Source: Cyclobacteriaceae bacterium
GTDB lineage: Bacteria > Bacteroidota > Bacteroidia > Cytophagales > Cyclobacteriaceae
Length of the DNA stretch: 32,713 nt
Direction: 5' to 3'
NCBI GenBank assembly: GCA_016787625.1
Contig: JAEUUD010000016.1
Location: 1 to 32,713, forward strand
Shown: one piece after another, positions 22,782-30,656 of the stretch
Layout: each line of letters opens with the position of its first letter
Numbering within the stretch: position 1 is the first letter of the stretch
The notes under the pieces: generated by a model
The model's database searches: none
What the model saw: only the letters and a program-made list of their open reading frames with translations
What the model was told of the DNA's origin: nothing
Position numbers and translations under genes: made by a program

Positions 22782-23516
22782 ATGGAAACGAACGACATGA
22801 ACAAGGAAGACGGCAGACACAACCGGATTCAAAACAATACAGGAAGGATGCTGGGCGGCGCCGTGCTGCTCATTATTGGTCTGACCTTTTTTGCCCGGGA
22901 GGCAGGGATCAGGTTTCCATATTGGCTCTTCAGTTGGCCGATGATTCTCGTTGCCATCGGACTCTACATCGGAGGCCGCCAATCATTTCGCTTAGGCGGA
23001 TGGCTTGCGCCCCTTATCGTAGGACTTGTCTTTATAGGCGATGATATCCTTGAGGACATGGGACTCGACTATTCTCACATGCTCTGGCCGACCATCATGG
23101 TTTTCGCGGGACTTTATCTCATCTTCAAACCCCGGCAAAGTAACGTTTACAGAAAGGGAGACGGAATCCTGCACGCCGATGATACTGTCGATGACACCGC
23201 CATTTTTGGAGGATCAAAACGTCACATCATTTCCAAGAGCTTCAAGGGAGGAGAAATCACTACTTTCTTCGGCGGCACCGACCTCAACTTTGGACAAGCA
23301 GATATTCAGGGTACCGCAGTCATTCAAACGTCAACGGTCTTTGGCGGCATCAAATTGATTGTGCCCCAGCATTGGAATCTGAAATCTGAAGTGGTTTGCA
23401 TTTTCGGCGGGATCGATGACAAGCGGATGTTGTCCAAAGAGCCGACTGATCCCAGCAAAACGCTGGTGTTAAAAGGGACTTGCATTTTCGGGGGCATTGA
23501 TATCAAAAGTTATTAA
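22782..23516 (+). CDS. LiaF-like membrane protein (LiaI-LiaF TM region plus cell-wall response domain)
   Basis: A 244-residue protein. Four hydrophobic helices (about 23-40, 47-64, 71-86 and 99-114) form the LiaI-LiaF-like region with pairs of short hairpins (RMLGGAVLLIIGLTFF, FSWPMILVAIGLYIG). The C-terminal beta-rich domain (about 135-244) has four AIFGG/TFFGGT/TVFGGI/CIFGGID repeats, as in the LiaF/VraT cell-wall-active antibiotic response family. In Firmicutes LiaF inhibits the LiaS kinase. Here it heads an operon that ends in a LytS-type kinase and a LytTR regulator, so a comparable sensing or inhibitory role is inferred. Confidence 0.85.
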   Translation: METNDMNKEDGRHNRIQNNTGRMLGGAVLLIIGLTFFAREAGIRFPYWLFSWPMILVAIGLYIGGRQSFRLGGWLAPLIVGLVFIGDDILEDMGLDYSHMLWPTIMVFAGLYLIFKPRQSNVYRKGDGILHADDTVDDTAIFGGSKRHIISKSFKGGEITTFFGGTDLNFGQADIQGTAVIQTSTVFGGIKLIVPQHWNLKSEVVCIFGGIDDKRMLSKEPTDPSKTLVLKGTCIFGGIDIKSY

Positions 23517-23534
23517 ACCTCAAACATCAACGTT

Positions 23535-23864
23535 ATGAACTGGTATCTTGCCAAAGTGATTTTCAAAATCAAAGGCACAGGATCTTCCATGACCCAGTTT
23601 GACGAACATCTCCGACTCATTCAGGCCGAGGATTTTGAATCGGCTTTCAGGAAGGCCAAATTGATCGGGATTCGTGAAGAAGACCAGTTCTTCAACGACC
23701 GGCTTGAGCCTGTGAAGTGGGAATTCGTGAATGTTGCTGAGCTCCTTCCTTTGCAAGGACTTACCGACGGGCTGGAACTGTATTCACAAATCCACGAGAC
23801 CAGCGAGGCTTGCCACTATATCCGGGCTGTACACAGCAAGGCCGCAGCCCTTCATCACCAATAG
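23535..23864 (+). CDS. DUF4288 domain protein
   Basis: A 109-residue soluble protein beginning MNWYLAKVIFKI and containing QFDEHLRLIQAEDFESAFRKA, the pattern of DUF4288, a small family of unknown function. No signal peptide, membrane helix or catalytic motif is seen. It lies 18 nt after the LiaF-like gene and 16 nt before the kinase gene, inside a four-gene operon, so a link to that signalling module is likely by position only. Confidence 0.8.
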   Translation: MNWYLAKVIFKIKGTGSSMTQFDEHLRLIQAEDFESAFRKAKLIGIREEDQFFNDRLEPVKWEFVNVAELLPLQGLTDGLELYSQIHETSEACHYIRAVHSKAAALHHQ

Positions 23865-23880
23865 ATCAAGATCAATCGGC

Positions 23881-24918
23881 GTGTCGATTCCATCTCTTCC
23901 ATATTCCAGAATCCTCCTTGCATATGCCGGCTGGTGGGTGATCTGGTTTATTGAGCTGTCAGTTGTTCTGGTTCAGTATGGATTTGATTGGAACACCGCC
24001 CTTGTTGATGCCCTGGTTACTCAATCCGTTTTTGCGCTTGCCGGGTATACCATTAATTCTTCCATGCATGCTTATCAGCCCAGCGGAAAGCATGCGCTGT
24101 ATGTTCTCGGATGGAGCATAGCCCTCGCAGCGTTATGCGTGGTTGTTCAGCGTGCGATGCTCAACCAATTCCTGGGTGATGTTCCATCATACGCCTCCTT
24201 TTTGAATAGCTCTTTATGGATTCGGGGCGCTTTCGGATGGCTGATGATCATGCTCATTGCTGTGTTAACATGGTTTTGGGTTTATGTGAAGGACCGGCAG
24301 GAGAGTGAGCAAAGAAAGAACGAAGCCATCCGACTAACCCGTGAAGCTGAACTCACGAACCTCCGCCAACAACTTCAACCGCATTTTCTTTTCAACAGCC
24401 TTAATTCCATCAGTGCGCTGGTGATGGTCAAGCCCGAACAAGCAAGAACCATGGTTCAGCAACTTTCCGATTTCCTTAGGGGAACCATCAGGAAGGATGA
24501 TAAAGCACTGGTATCTCTCGAAGAAGAACTTCATCACCTTCAATTGTATCTCGACATCGAAAAGGTTCGCTTCGGTCATCGTTTGATTACCGTCATTGAA
24601 TGTAGTCCTGAAGTCAACCAACTCAAGCTTCCATCTCTTATCCTTCAACCAGTCGTTGAAAACGCTATCAAGTTTGGTCTTTACGACACGACGGGCACCA
24701 TTACCATCACCCTTCGCGGCGAGCTTGATAATAATATGCTTAAAGTGGAAGTCACTAACCCATTTGACGAAAGTACAGCGGCTCGTACCGGCACTGGCTT
24801 CGGACTTGCTTCTGTTCAGCGAAGGCTTGACTTACTTTTTATGCGCAATGACCTGCTGGGTACATCAAAGAATTCAGGTACGTTTGTCACCACCCTTCGC
24901 ATTCCTCAATCTGCATGA
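23881..24918 (+). CDS. LytS/YehU-type sensor histidine kinase
   Basis: A 345-residue kinase. Four hydrophobic helices (about 11-31, 41-60, 72-91, 116-136) precede a short coiled segment and the His_kinase domain (phosphoacceptor His168 in QLQPHFLFNSLNSISALV). The ATPase domain follows, with the N-box SLILQPVVENAIKFGL (about residues 254-269) and a GTGFGLASVQRRL G-box. GTG 23881 is the start: the longer open frame would run through the DUF4288 gene in another frame, and GTG sits 16 nt after that stop. The stop overlaps the regulator by 4 nt (ATGA), so the pair is translationally coupled. Confidence 0.92.
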   Translation: MSIPSLPYSRILLAYAGWWVIWFIELSVVLVQYGFDWNTALVDALVTQSVFALAGYTINSSMHAYQPSGKHALYVLGWSIALAALCVVVQRAMLNQFLGDVPSYASFLNSSLWIRGAFGWLMIMLIAVLTWFWVYVKDRQESEQRKNEAIRLTREAELTNLRQQLQPHFLFNSLNSISALVMVKPEQARTMVQQLSDFLRGTIRKDDKALVSLEEELHHLQLYLDIEKVRFGHRLITVIECSPEVNQLKLPSLILQPVVENAIKFGLYDTTGTITITLRGELDNNMLKVEVTNPFDESTAARTGTGFGLASVQRRLDLLFMRNDLLGTSKNSGTFVTTLRIPQSA

Positions 24919-25649
24919 CCTCTGTTATTCTCATCGATGACGAACCACTCGCCCGCAGTATTGTGCGGGAGTACCTGAACCATCATTCCGATTTTCGAAT
25001 CATCGGTGAATGCGGTGATGGGTTTGAAGGCGTCAAAGAAATTTCACAAAAGAAGCCTGACCTGATTTTTCTGGACATTCAGATGCCCAAGATCAACGGG
25101 TTTGAAATGCTGGAGATTCTTGAAAACCCTCCCGGGGTGATCTTTACAACAGCCTTCGACGAGTATGCCATGCAAGCCTTTGAGCGCCATGCCATCGATT
25201 ATCTGTTGAAGCCATTCAGCAAGGAGCGTTTTGACAAGGCCCTGAGCAAATGGAAAAGTATGACGACTGCAGAGAAGGAAAGTACTTCTTCCCTGATTTC
25301 ATCGATTTCACAACCAGAGGAACGGCACCGTATTGTGGTGAAGAAGGGATCCAATCTGGTCATTGTGCCTGTTCATTCGATTTTCTATCTCGAAGCATTT
25401 GATGACTACATCAAAGTCCACACTCGGGATGGATTCTATCTGAAGAAGCAGACCATGTCGCATTATGAAAAGACACTTGATCCCTCACAGTTCATTCGGA
25501 TTCACCGGTCGTTCATCATCAACCTGCAGGAACTCACCCGCATAGAACCCATGACGAAGGACACCCATGTTGCCCTGCTTAAAAGCGGGGTGCGCGTTCA
25601 ACTCAGCCAGGCGGGTTATGCGAGGTTGAAAGAAGTCCTTGGAATCTGA
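24915..25649 (+). CDS. LytTR family response regulator
   Basis: A 244-residue two-domain regulator. The receiver domain (1 to about 115) has the acidic pair Asp8-Asp9, phosphoacceptor Asp54 in IFLDIQMPK and Lys99 in LLKPF. A linker leads to the LytTR DNA-binding domain (about 140-244), with IFYLEAFDDYIKVHT and FIRIHRSFIINL. It is the partner of the kinase before it (ATGA overlap). Its target is unknown; the LiaF-like gene heading this operon is an obvious candidate for feedback. It converges with the DUF2461 gene 12 nt away. Confidence 0.94.
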   Translation: MTSVILIDDEPLARSIVREYLNHHSDFRIIGECGDGFEGVKEISQKKPDLIFLDIQMPKINGFEMLEILENPPGVIFTTAFDEYAMQAFERHAIDYLLKPFSKERFDKALSKWKSMTTAEKESTSSLISSISQPEERHRIVVKKGSNLVIVPVHSIFYLEAFDDYIKVHTRDGFYLKKQTMSHYEKTLDPSQFIRIHRSFIINLQELTRIEPMTKDTHVALLKSGVRVQLSQAGYARLKEVLGI

Positions 25650-25661
25650 TCGCTCAAGGAG

Positions 25662-26324
25662 CTACTCCATCGCTTCAATAAGAAAATCATTCAATGGTTT
25701 GATGGCCTTGGATGCCTCGACCAGTTTCTTTAAGAACTGTTTGTCCTTCACCTCCTTGTCGGTAAAGTAGTGCGATGAAATGAATGATTTATTCTGTAGC
25801 CAGCTAAGTCTTGGATGGTCTTTAGCATATCCCTTCGGGACGGTTTTCAATCTGTCGAAATCATCAAAGCCCTTAAACCATTTTTTAAATGACTTGCTGG
25901 CAAGGATTTTCTGAAGCTTGTCGCCATTATAATCGATCTCTTGCCGGATTTTGGACAAGTTGGGCGGATCAGGCATATACATGCCACCGGCAACAAAACA
26001 CCTTCCCGGCTCAACATGAACATAATACCCAGGCTCCTGCATCATCTTTCCGCCTGGGGAGATGCCCGCACCCATGTTGATTTTGTAGGGGCTTTTGTCC
26101 TTGCTGAAGCGCACATCCCTGTAAATACGGAATGGAAGTTTCTTGTAATTCAATCCGGCCAGTGAAGGATTGAACTTGATCAGTTCATCAAGATACTTAC
26201 CGACGAACTCTTCAAAGTTGTCTTTGGCATACAGATACTTGTCCTTGTTCTTTTCAAACCATTCCCGGTTGTTGTTCCTGGACAACGTGCCAAGAAATTT
26301 CAGAATTTGTTCAAAGTCCATCAT
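25662..26324 (-). CDS. DUF2461 (TIGR02453) family protein
   Basis: A 220-residue soluble protein with the family's conserved blocks: LSRNNNREWFEKNKDKY near the N-terminus, PFRIYRDVRFSKDKSPYKINMGAGI (read in parts at about 64-88) and GYYVHVEPG. The function of the family is unknown. It starts 11 nt after murF ends on the same strand, so co-transcription is likely. Either of two adjacent ATGs (codons 1 and 2) may be the start. Confidence 0.88.
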   Translation of the reverse strand: MMDFEQILKFLGTLSRNNNREWFEKNKDKYLYAKDNFEEFVGKYLDELIKFNPSLAGLNYKKLPFRIYRDVRFSKDKSPYKINMGAGISPGGKMMQEPGYYVHVEPGRCFVAGGMYMPDPPNLSKIRQEIDYNGDKLQKILASKSFKKWFKGFDDFDRLKTVPKGYAKDHPRLSWLQNKSFISSHYFTDKEVKDKQFLKKLVEASKAIKPLNDFLIEAME

Positions 26325-26335
26325 GTGAGAATTTG

Positions 26336-27619
26336 TTAAAGTGCATCAAGAATTTTTTCCATTTTCATTCCACGGGATCCCTTAATGAGTATGGTGGAGT
26401 CTACAAGCGGTTTTGCCTTCAACGCCGACATCAGCTCCTCCAATGAATCAAAGAAATGCCCCTCGCTAAATGTCGAGCTTGCTGACTTCATCAGAGGGCC
26501 GCACAGATAAGCTTCCCGTATGCTGTTTTCGCGAAGGATCGTTCCGATACGGGCATGCTCTGACACTGTTTCATCACCAAGCTCATACATGTCACCAAGT
26601 ATGGCAATCCTTCTGGCATCCTTCATTTTGGAGAGATTGCCGATGGCAGCTTCCATGGAACTTGGGTTGGCATTGTACGCATCAAGGATGATGGTATTAG
26701 AGCCTTTACGGATCACCTGAGAGCGCATATTGCCGGGCGAATAAGCGGCAACGGCTTCATTCGCTCGCTTGCCGTCGATACCAAAATACTTTCCTATGGT
26801 GAGCGCTACCGCAACATTCTCAAAATTGTATGATCCGGTAAGCTGGGTATTGATGATCTCCCCATCCTCCGCTTTGACCCTGAGCAAGTAGCTTTCATCC
26901 ACTCGTTCACAATGGTAGTAGTCACCCTGGGCAGGATAGAACACGGGCTTTTCAAAGCGCTTGGCCATGCCGGATAGGATAGGATTCAGGGAGTTGATAA
27001 ACACCGTTCCCTGGTTCTGAATCAGGTGGTGATACAATTCTGACTTTCCTCTGATCACCTGATCAAAACCTCCGAAGGTGCCGATGTGTGCCTTACCAAT
27101 GTTGGTGATAAATCCATGTGTCGGATTGGCGATCGAGCAGAGTAAGGCAATTTCACCAACATGGTTCGCACCCATTTCAATGATGGCCATCTCGCAGGTT
27201 CGATCAATCGACAATATGGTCAGCGGAACACCGATGTGATTATTGAGATTCCCGACGGTGGCCAGTGTTCTGAATTTTCGAGAAAGCACGGCATGAACAA
27301 GTTCCTTGCTGGTCGTTTTGCCATTGGAGCCTGTGAGTCCAATCACCGGAATAGAAAGCTGGTTACGATGGTGGCGGGCAAGACCCTGAAGAGCTTCAAG
27401 GGAATCCTTTACAAGAACATGCCTGGGACTGGAAGCAAAGCGCGGATCATCTACCACCGCACAAAGAGCACCCTGTCGAAGGGCCTCGTCGGCAAATTCA
27501 TTCGCATTGAACTTCGGCCCTTTCAGAGCAAAGAATACCGAACCAGACGTGATCTGCCGGGTATCCGTAGATACTTTACCCGTTTCTAAATACTTTTGAT
27601 ACAATTCTCCGATTTCCAT
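26336..27619 (-). CDS. murF: UDP-N-acetylmuramoyl-tripeptide--D-alanyl-D-alanine ligase
   Basis: A 427-residue Mur ligase that adds D-Ala-D-Ala to the UDP-MurNAc-tripeptide in peptidoglycan synthesis. The ATP loop is GLTGSNGKTTSKEL (GSNGKTT at 97-103). The MurF-typical VGNLNNHIGVPLTIL, IIEMGANHVGEI and DAYNANPSSM blocks follow, and the C-terminal domain has ILGDMYELG. The short N-terminal domain has STDTRQITSGSVFFALKG. It is not in a dcw-type cluster here. Upstream TATATTTC (27635-27642 on the minus strand) may be its -7 box (one mismatch). Confidence 0.96.
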   Translation of the reverse strand: MEIGELYQKYLETGKVSTDTRQITSGSVFFALKGPKFNANEFADEALRQGALCAVVDDPRFASSPRHVLVKDSLEALQGLARHHRNQLSIPVIGLTGSNGKTTSKELVHAVLSRKFRTLATVGNLNNHIGVPLTILSIDRTCEMAIIEMGANHVGEIALLCSIANPTHGFITNIGKAHIGTFGGFDQVIRGKSELYHHLIQNQGTVFINSLNPILSGMAKRFEKPVFYPAQGDYYHCERVDESYLLRVKAEDGEIINTQLTGSYNFENVAVALTIGKYFGIDGKRANEAVAAYSPGNMRSQVIRKGSNTIILDAYNANPSSMEAAIGNLSKMKDARRIAILGDMYELGDETVSEHARIGTILRENSIREAYLCGPLMKSASSTFSEGHFFDSLEELMSALKAKPLVDSTILIKGSRGMKMEKILDAL

Positions 27620-27687
27620 GCCACGATCTGTTGGGAAATATAACAGTCAGAAATTCTCCGTCGTTATAGGGGTATAATTTATTTGAC

Positions 27688-29880
27688 GTGCGCATACTGC
27701 TCCTTTGTCTTCTGCCCCTGCCCGCACTGGCTCAATTCACCTATGTTCTTGATCAGAGCATTCCGGTAACGGTCAATGATGTGGCGCTCAAGATGCCCTG
27801 GGCAGGAGGATTTAACAGTCCGCAGGTAAGTACCATGGACCTTAACGGCGATAGCAAAAGTGACATCGTCATTTTTGACAAGACGACGTCGAGGATCAGC
27901 ACGTTTATTTACAAAGAAAGCGGCTATCAATACGCTCCGCAGTATGAAGTCCTTTTCCCCGAAGGCCTCAGCACCTTTGTCTTGTTGCGCGATTTTAATG
28001 GCGATGAAAAGAAAGATCTCTTCACCTTCGGACAAATTGGAATCCATGTCTACCAGCAAATCACTGTCCCTGGCAAGCCCTTCGGCTGGAAGAAGCTCTC
28101 CTTCTTCAACGCACCGACAGGCCTTTTCAGTGAAGTTCTTTTAACAAAGAGCAGCACATCCCCGCCCACTTCCCCCAAGTTCAACCTGCTGCCAGGAAGC
28201 AATGATCTCCCGGATTTTACCGACGTTGATGGCGACGGTGATCTCGATGTTCTCAACATGAGGTTTGTCAGTCCAAATACAGCCGAGTACCACAAGAATT
28301 TTAGCATGGAACGTTACGGTATCCCCGACTCCCTTGATCTGGAGCGTGTGACCAATTCATGGGGAGGCTTTCTTGAATGCAGTTGCAGCAAGGTGGCCTT
28401 TCAAGGGCAAACCTGCGAGGACATTGGAGGCCGGATCAACCATACGGGTGGAAAGGCCATGCTCAGCCTGGACACGAACAATGATGGCGACCTGGATCTG
28501 CTCTTTACGGAAGAAACGTGTAACCAGCTGTATCATATGGAGAATATAGGTACTGCAGCAGTTCCCGTAATGGACAACCTCACAGAGTTTCCCCCAAGTG
28601 CACCCGTTGGCATTCTCAGCTATCCAAGCCCCTACCTTGAAGACGTTGACCATGATGGCAAGGCCGATCTGCTCGTAGCACCCAACTTGAGCTCCCGCAA
28701 CCAGGCTTTTAACGATTTTCGCGAGTCACTGTGGTTGTACCGAAACACAAGCGCTACCGGCACTTCCTCATTCACGTTTTCGAAAACAAACTTTCTTCAG
28801 GAGGATATGATCGAGCTCGGCGATCTCTCGGCTCCGGCGTTTGCCGATATGGATCTCGATGGGGATCTCGATATGGTTGTTGGCTCATATCTTAATTCGA
28901 CCACCATACGTGGTGTGCTTGCCTATTATGAGAACACAGGCACGCCTTCTCTGCCATCGTATCAATGGGTCACCGACGACTTTGCCAATGTTACCTACTA
29001 CTCTCTCTACAACATCAGGCCGCAGTTTGTCGACATCGACAAGAATGGCAGTCTCGATCTGGCTTTCACCGCGTCAAACAGCGGACAAAGCAAGCTGTAC
29101 TACGTGCTCTCAAGCAGCACAACGGCACCGTTGTTCAATGGTCAGGCTCTTCAATCGATGGACGTGCCCATTCCATTCAGCGCAAGTGCCAGCCTTGTGG
29201 ATGTGGATCTGGACGGTCATTTAGATGTTCTTGTTGGAGTCTCCAGCGGAGCGTTGGTATACTACAGAAACAATGGGTCATATGTATTCTCGCTTGGATC
29301 AGATGCCTACCTGGGTCTTGGACCAAGTACTTCACGACAGTATTTGTCTGTGGCATCCGGCGATCTTGATGGCAACGGACAAGATGACCTGATCACCGGC
29401 GACTATGAAGGCAACCTCGTTGTCTACCCAGATTTCAGGACGGCAGGCGCAAATCCTGAAGGTGAATCAAATCTTATCCTTGATTCATTGACTCAAACCT
29501 ATATCGCCCGACGATTGGGAGGAAGCATTCGGCCTGCAATCGCCAACATTTTCGGAGTAACCCGTCCGTCGATCGTGATAGGAAACCGTCAGGGAGGACT
29601 TCACCTGCTGCGCCATGATAACAGTGAACCGCTGAGCGACATTCCATCCATTGTCTTCTATCCAAATCCTGTCGTTGCCGGTGGCTCAATGACCATACTA
29701 TCAGACAGGAGTGTAACCATAGAAATATTCACTGTGCTTGGAGTGAGGGTTGGGGCGTCGCAGGTAATTCCGGGGAATCAGCCAACCAGCTTTCCCCTGC
29801 AGGGCATTGCTTCGGGCCTTTATATCGCCCGATTTACTGCAGCCAGTAAGTCCGTTGGCCACAGGTTCATTATTCATTAA
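27688..29880 (+). CDS. Secreted FG-GAP/VCBS repeat protein with T9SS sorting domain
   Basis: A 730-residue secreted protein. A signal peptide (basic start RILLLCLLPLPALAQ) is followed by at least nine Asp-rich calcium-type loops of the FG-GAP/VCBS kind, for example MDLNGDSKSDIVIFD, VDGDGDLDVLNM, VDVDLDGHLDVLVG and GDLDGNGQDDLITGD. They should fold as a beta-propeller. The last 75 residues (from about 655, FYPNPV to GLYIARF and HRFIIH) are a type A T9SS C-terminal domain, so secretion through the gliding/PorSS route is likely. The start is GTG 27688, 68 bp from the divergent murF start. Ligand unknown; surface binding or adhesion is usual for the class. Confidence 0.9.
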   Translation: MRILLLCLLPLPALAQFTYVLDQSIPVTVNDVALKMPWAGGFNSPQVSTMDLNGDSKSDIVIFDKTTSRISTFIYKESGYQYAPQYEVLFPEGLSTFVLLRDFNGDEKKDLFTFGQIGIHVYQQITVPGKPFGWKKLSFFNAPTGLFSEVLLTKSSTSPPTSPKFNLLPGSNDLPDFTDVDGDGDLDVLNMRFVSPNTAEYHKNFSMERYGIPDSLDLERVTNSWGGFLECSCSKVAFQGQTCEDIGGRINHTGGKAMLSLDTNNDGDLDLLFTEETCNQLYHMENIGTAAVPVMDNLTEFPPSAPVGILSYPSPYLEDVDHDGKADLLVAPNLSSRNQAFNDFRESLWLYRNTSATGTSSFTFSKTNFLQEDMIELGDLSAPAFADMDLDGDLDMVVGSYLNSTTIRGVLAYYENTGTPSLPSYQWVTDDFANVTYYSLYNIRPQFVDIDKNGSLDLAFTASNSGQSKLYYVLSSSTTAPLFNGQALQSMDVPIPFSASASLVDVDLDGHLDVLVGVSSGALVYYRNNGSYVFSLGSDAYLGLGPSTSRQYLSVASGDLDGNGQDDLITGDYEGNLVVYPDFRTAGANPEGESNLILDSLTQTYIARRLGGSIRPAIANIFGVTRPSIVIGNRQGGLHLLRHDNSEPLSDIPSIVFYPNPVVAGGSMTILSDRSVTIEIFTVLGVRVGASQVIPGNQPTSFPLQGIASGLYIARFTAASKSVGHRFIIH

Positions 29881-29943
29881 AAGCGCTGATTTCGACCTTC
29901 CCAATATTTTGGGTGCACCTTGGAAAATTGAGGGTGTTTTGTC

Positions 29944-29951
29944 GATATTTG
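29944..29951 (+). promoter_or_regulatory. Possible rpmB operon -7 box
   Basis: GATATTTG differs from TAnnTTTG at one position and is followed by CAGTCC, the same discriminator as the 16S promoter. CTTG at 29919-29922 could act as a weak -33 box (21-nt spacer). Confidence 0.4.
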
Positions 29952-29955
29952 CAGT

Positions 29956-29971
29956 CCTTTTCAGGAAAAGG
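29956..29971 (+). other. Stem-loop in the rpmB leader
   Basis: CCTTTT (29956-29961) pairs perfectly with AAAAGG (29966-29971) around a CAGG loop, 17 nt before the rpmB start and at the inferred 5' end of the message. It could stabilise the mRNA or take part in ribosomal protein feedback, but there is no direct support. Confidence 0.4.
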
Positions 29972-29988
29972 TTTAAAACCAACGAGTT

Positions 29989-30225
29989 ATGGCAAGGGTT
30001 TGTGAAATCACAGGAAAGCGTCCGCACGTGGGAAATAAGGTTTCTCACGCCAATAACAAGACCAAACGCCGGTTCTATCCGAACCTGCAGACCAAGCGCT
30101 TTTATGTCCCCGAAGAGGGCAAATGGATTACCCTGAAGGTATCCACGTCGGCAATCAAGACCATCAATAACAAGGGCATTTCTGCCGTGCTGAAGGAAGC
30201 GCGTGCCAAGAAAATGCTTGCATAA
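29989..30225 (+). CDS. rpmB: 50S ribosomal protein L28
   Basis: A 78-residue bL28 with the diagnostic N-terminus [27 protein letters not shown] (read in parts) and [18 protein letters not shown]. It is a large-subunit protein near the E-site. Unlike zinc-binding forms it has only Cys5, so it is of the zinc-free type. The rpmG gene follows 14 nt later, giving the usual Bacteroidota L28-L33-DUF4295-ftsY order. Confidence 0.97.
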   Translation: MARVCEITGKRPHVGNKVSHANNKTKRRFYPNLQTKRFYVPEEGKWITLKVSTSAIKTINNKGISAVLKEARAKKMLA

Positions 30226-30239
30226 ACGTCACAAAGATC

Positions 30240-30422
30240 ATGGCAAAGAAAGGCAACCGCATACAAGTGATTCTGGAGTGCACGGAGCATAAGGCTACCG
30301 GGCAAGCTGGAACCAGCCGGTACATCACCACCAAAAACCGGAAGAATACCACCGAGCGCATTGAACTCAAGAAGTACAATCCGGTGTTGAAAAAATATAC
30401 CCTGCACAAAGAAATTAAGTAG
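30240..30422 (+). CDS. rpmG: 50S ribosomal protein L33
   Basis: A 60-residue bL33 with [18 protein letters not shown], a [13 protein letters not shown] block and [18 protein letters not shown]. The zinc-binding CxxC pairs of the C+ form are absent: only one Cys remains (ECTEH), so it is a zinc-independent C- form. Adjacent genes start 14 nt before and 2 nt after, indicating one transcript. Confidence 0.96.
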   Translation: MAKKGNRIQVILECTEHKATGQAGTSRYITTKNRKNTTERIELKKYNPVLKKYTLHKEIK

Positions 30423-30424
30423 TC

Positions 30425-30583
30425 ATGGCAAAGAAAGTTGTTGCATCACTCAAGAAAACAGACGGAAAGAACTTCGCTAAGGTGATCCGTGCGGTCAAGT
30501 CTGAAAAGACCGGGGCCTATTCATTCCGTGAAGAAATCGTACCTGCCGAATCGGTAAAAGAAGCATTGGCCAAGAAAGGCTGA
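30425..30583 (+). CDS. DUF4295 family small protein
   Basis: A 52-residue basic protein (MAKKVVASLKKTDGKNFAKV, then IRAVKSEKTGAYSF and a charged C-terminus). I recognise DUF4295, a small family found after L33 in Bacteroidota. Its function is unknown; its size, charge and constant position beside ribosomal protein genes suggest a ribosome-associated role. It starts 2 nt after the rpmG stop. A terminator hairpin follows its stop. Confidence 0.85.
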   Translation: MAKKVVASLKKTDGKNFAKVIRAVKSEKTGAYSFREEIVPAESVKEALAKKG

Positions 30584-30603
30584 TCCTTTGCGTACTTATC
30601 AAT

Positions 30604-30640
30604 AAAGTCCCGATCCCGATTGAACCGGGAGGGACTTTTT
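30604..30640 (+). terminator. Rho-independent terminator or attenuator before ftsY
   Basis: AAAGTCC (30604-30610) pairs with GGACTTT (30632-30638). Inside, TCCCG (30614-30618) pairs with CGGGA (30626-30630) around a small loop, and a T-tract runs to 30640. It ends only 16 nt before the ftsY ATG, so it lies within the ftsY leader and may act as an attenuator for ftsY. Confidence 0.88.
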
Positions 30641-30656
30641 CATTTTCAGGCCACTT

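Noticed and set aside
23731-23880. Longer start for the LytS-type kinase
   Set aside because: The extra 50 codons lie in another frame of the DUF4288 gene and look unlike any kinase N-terminus.
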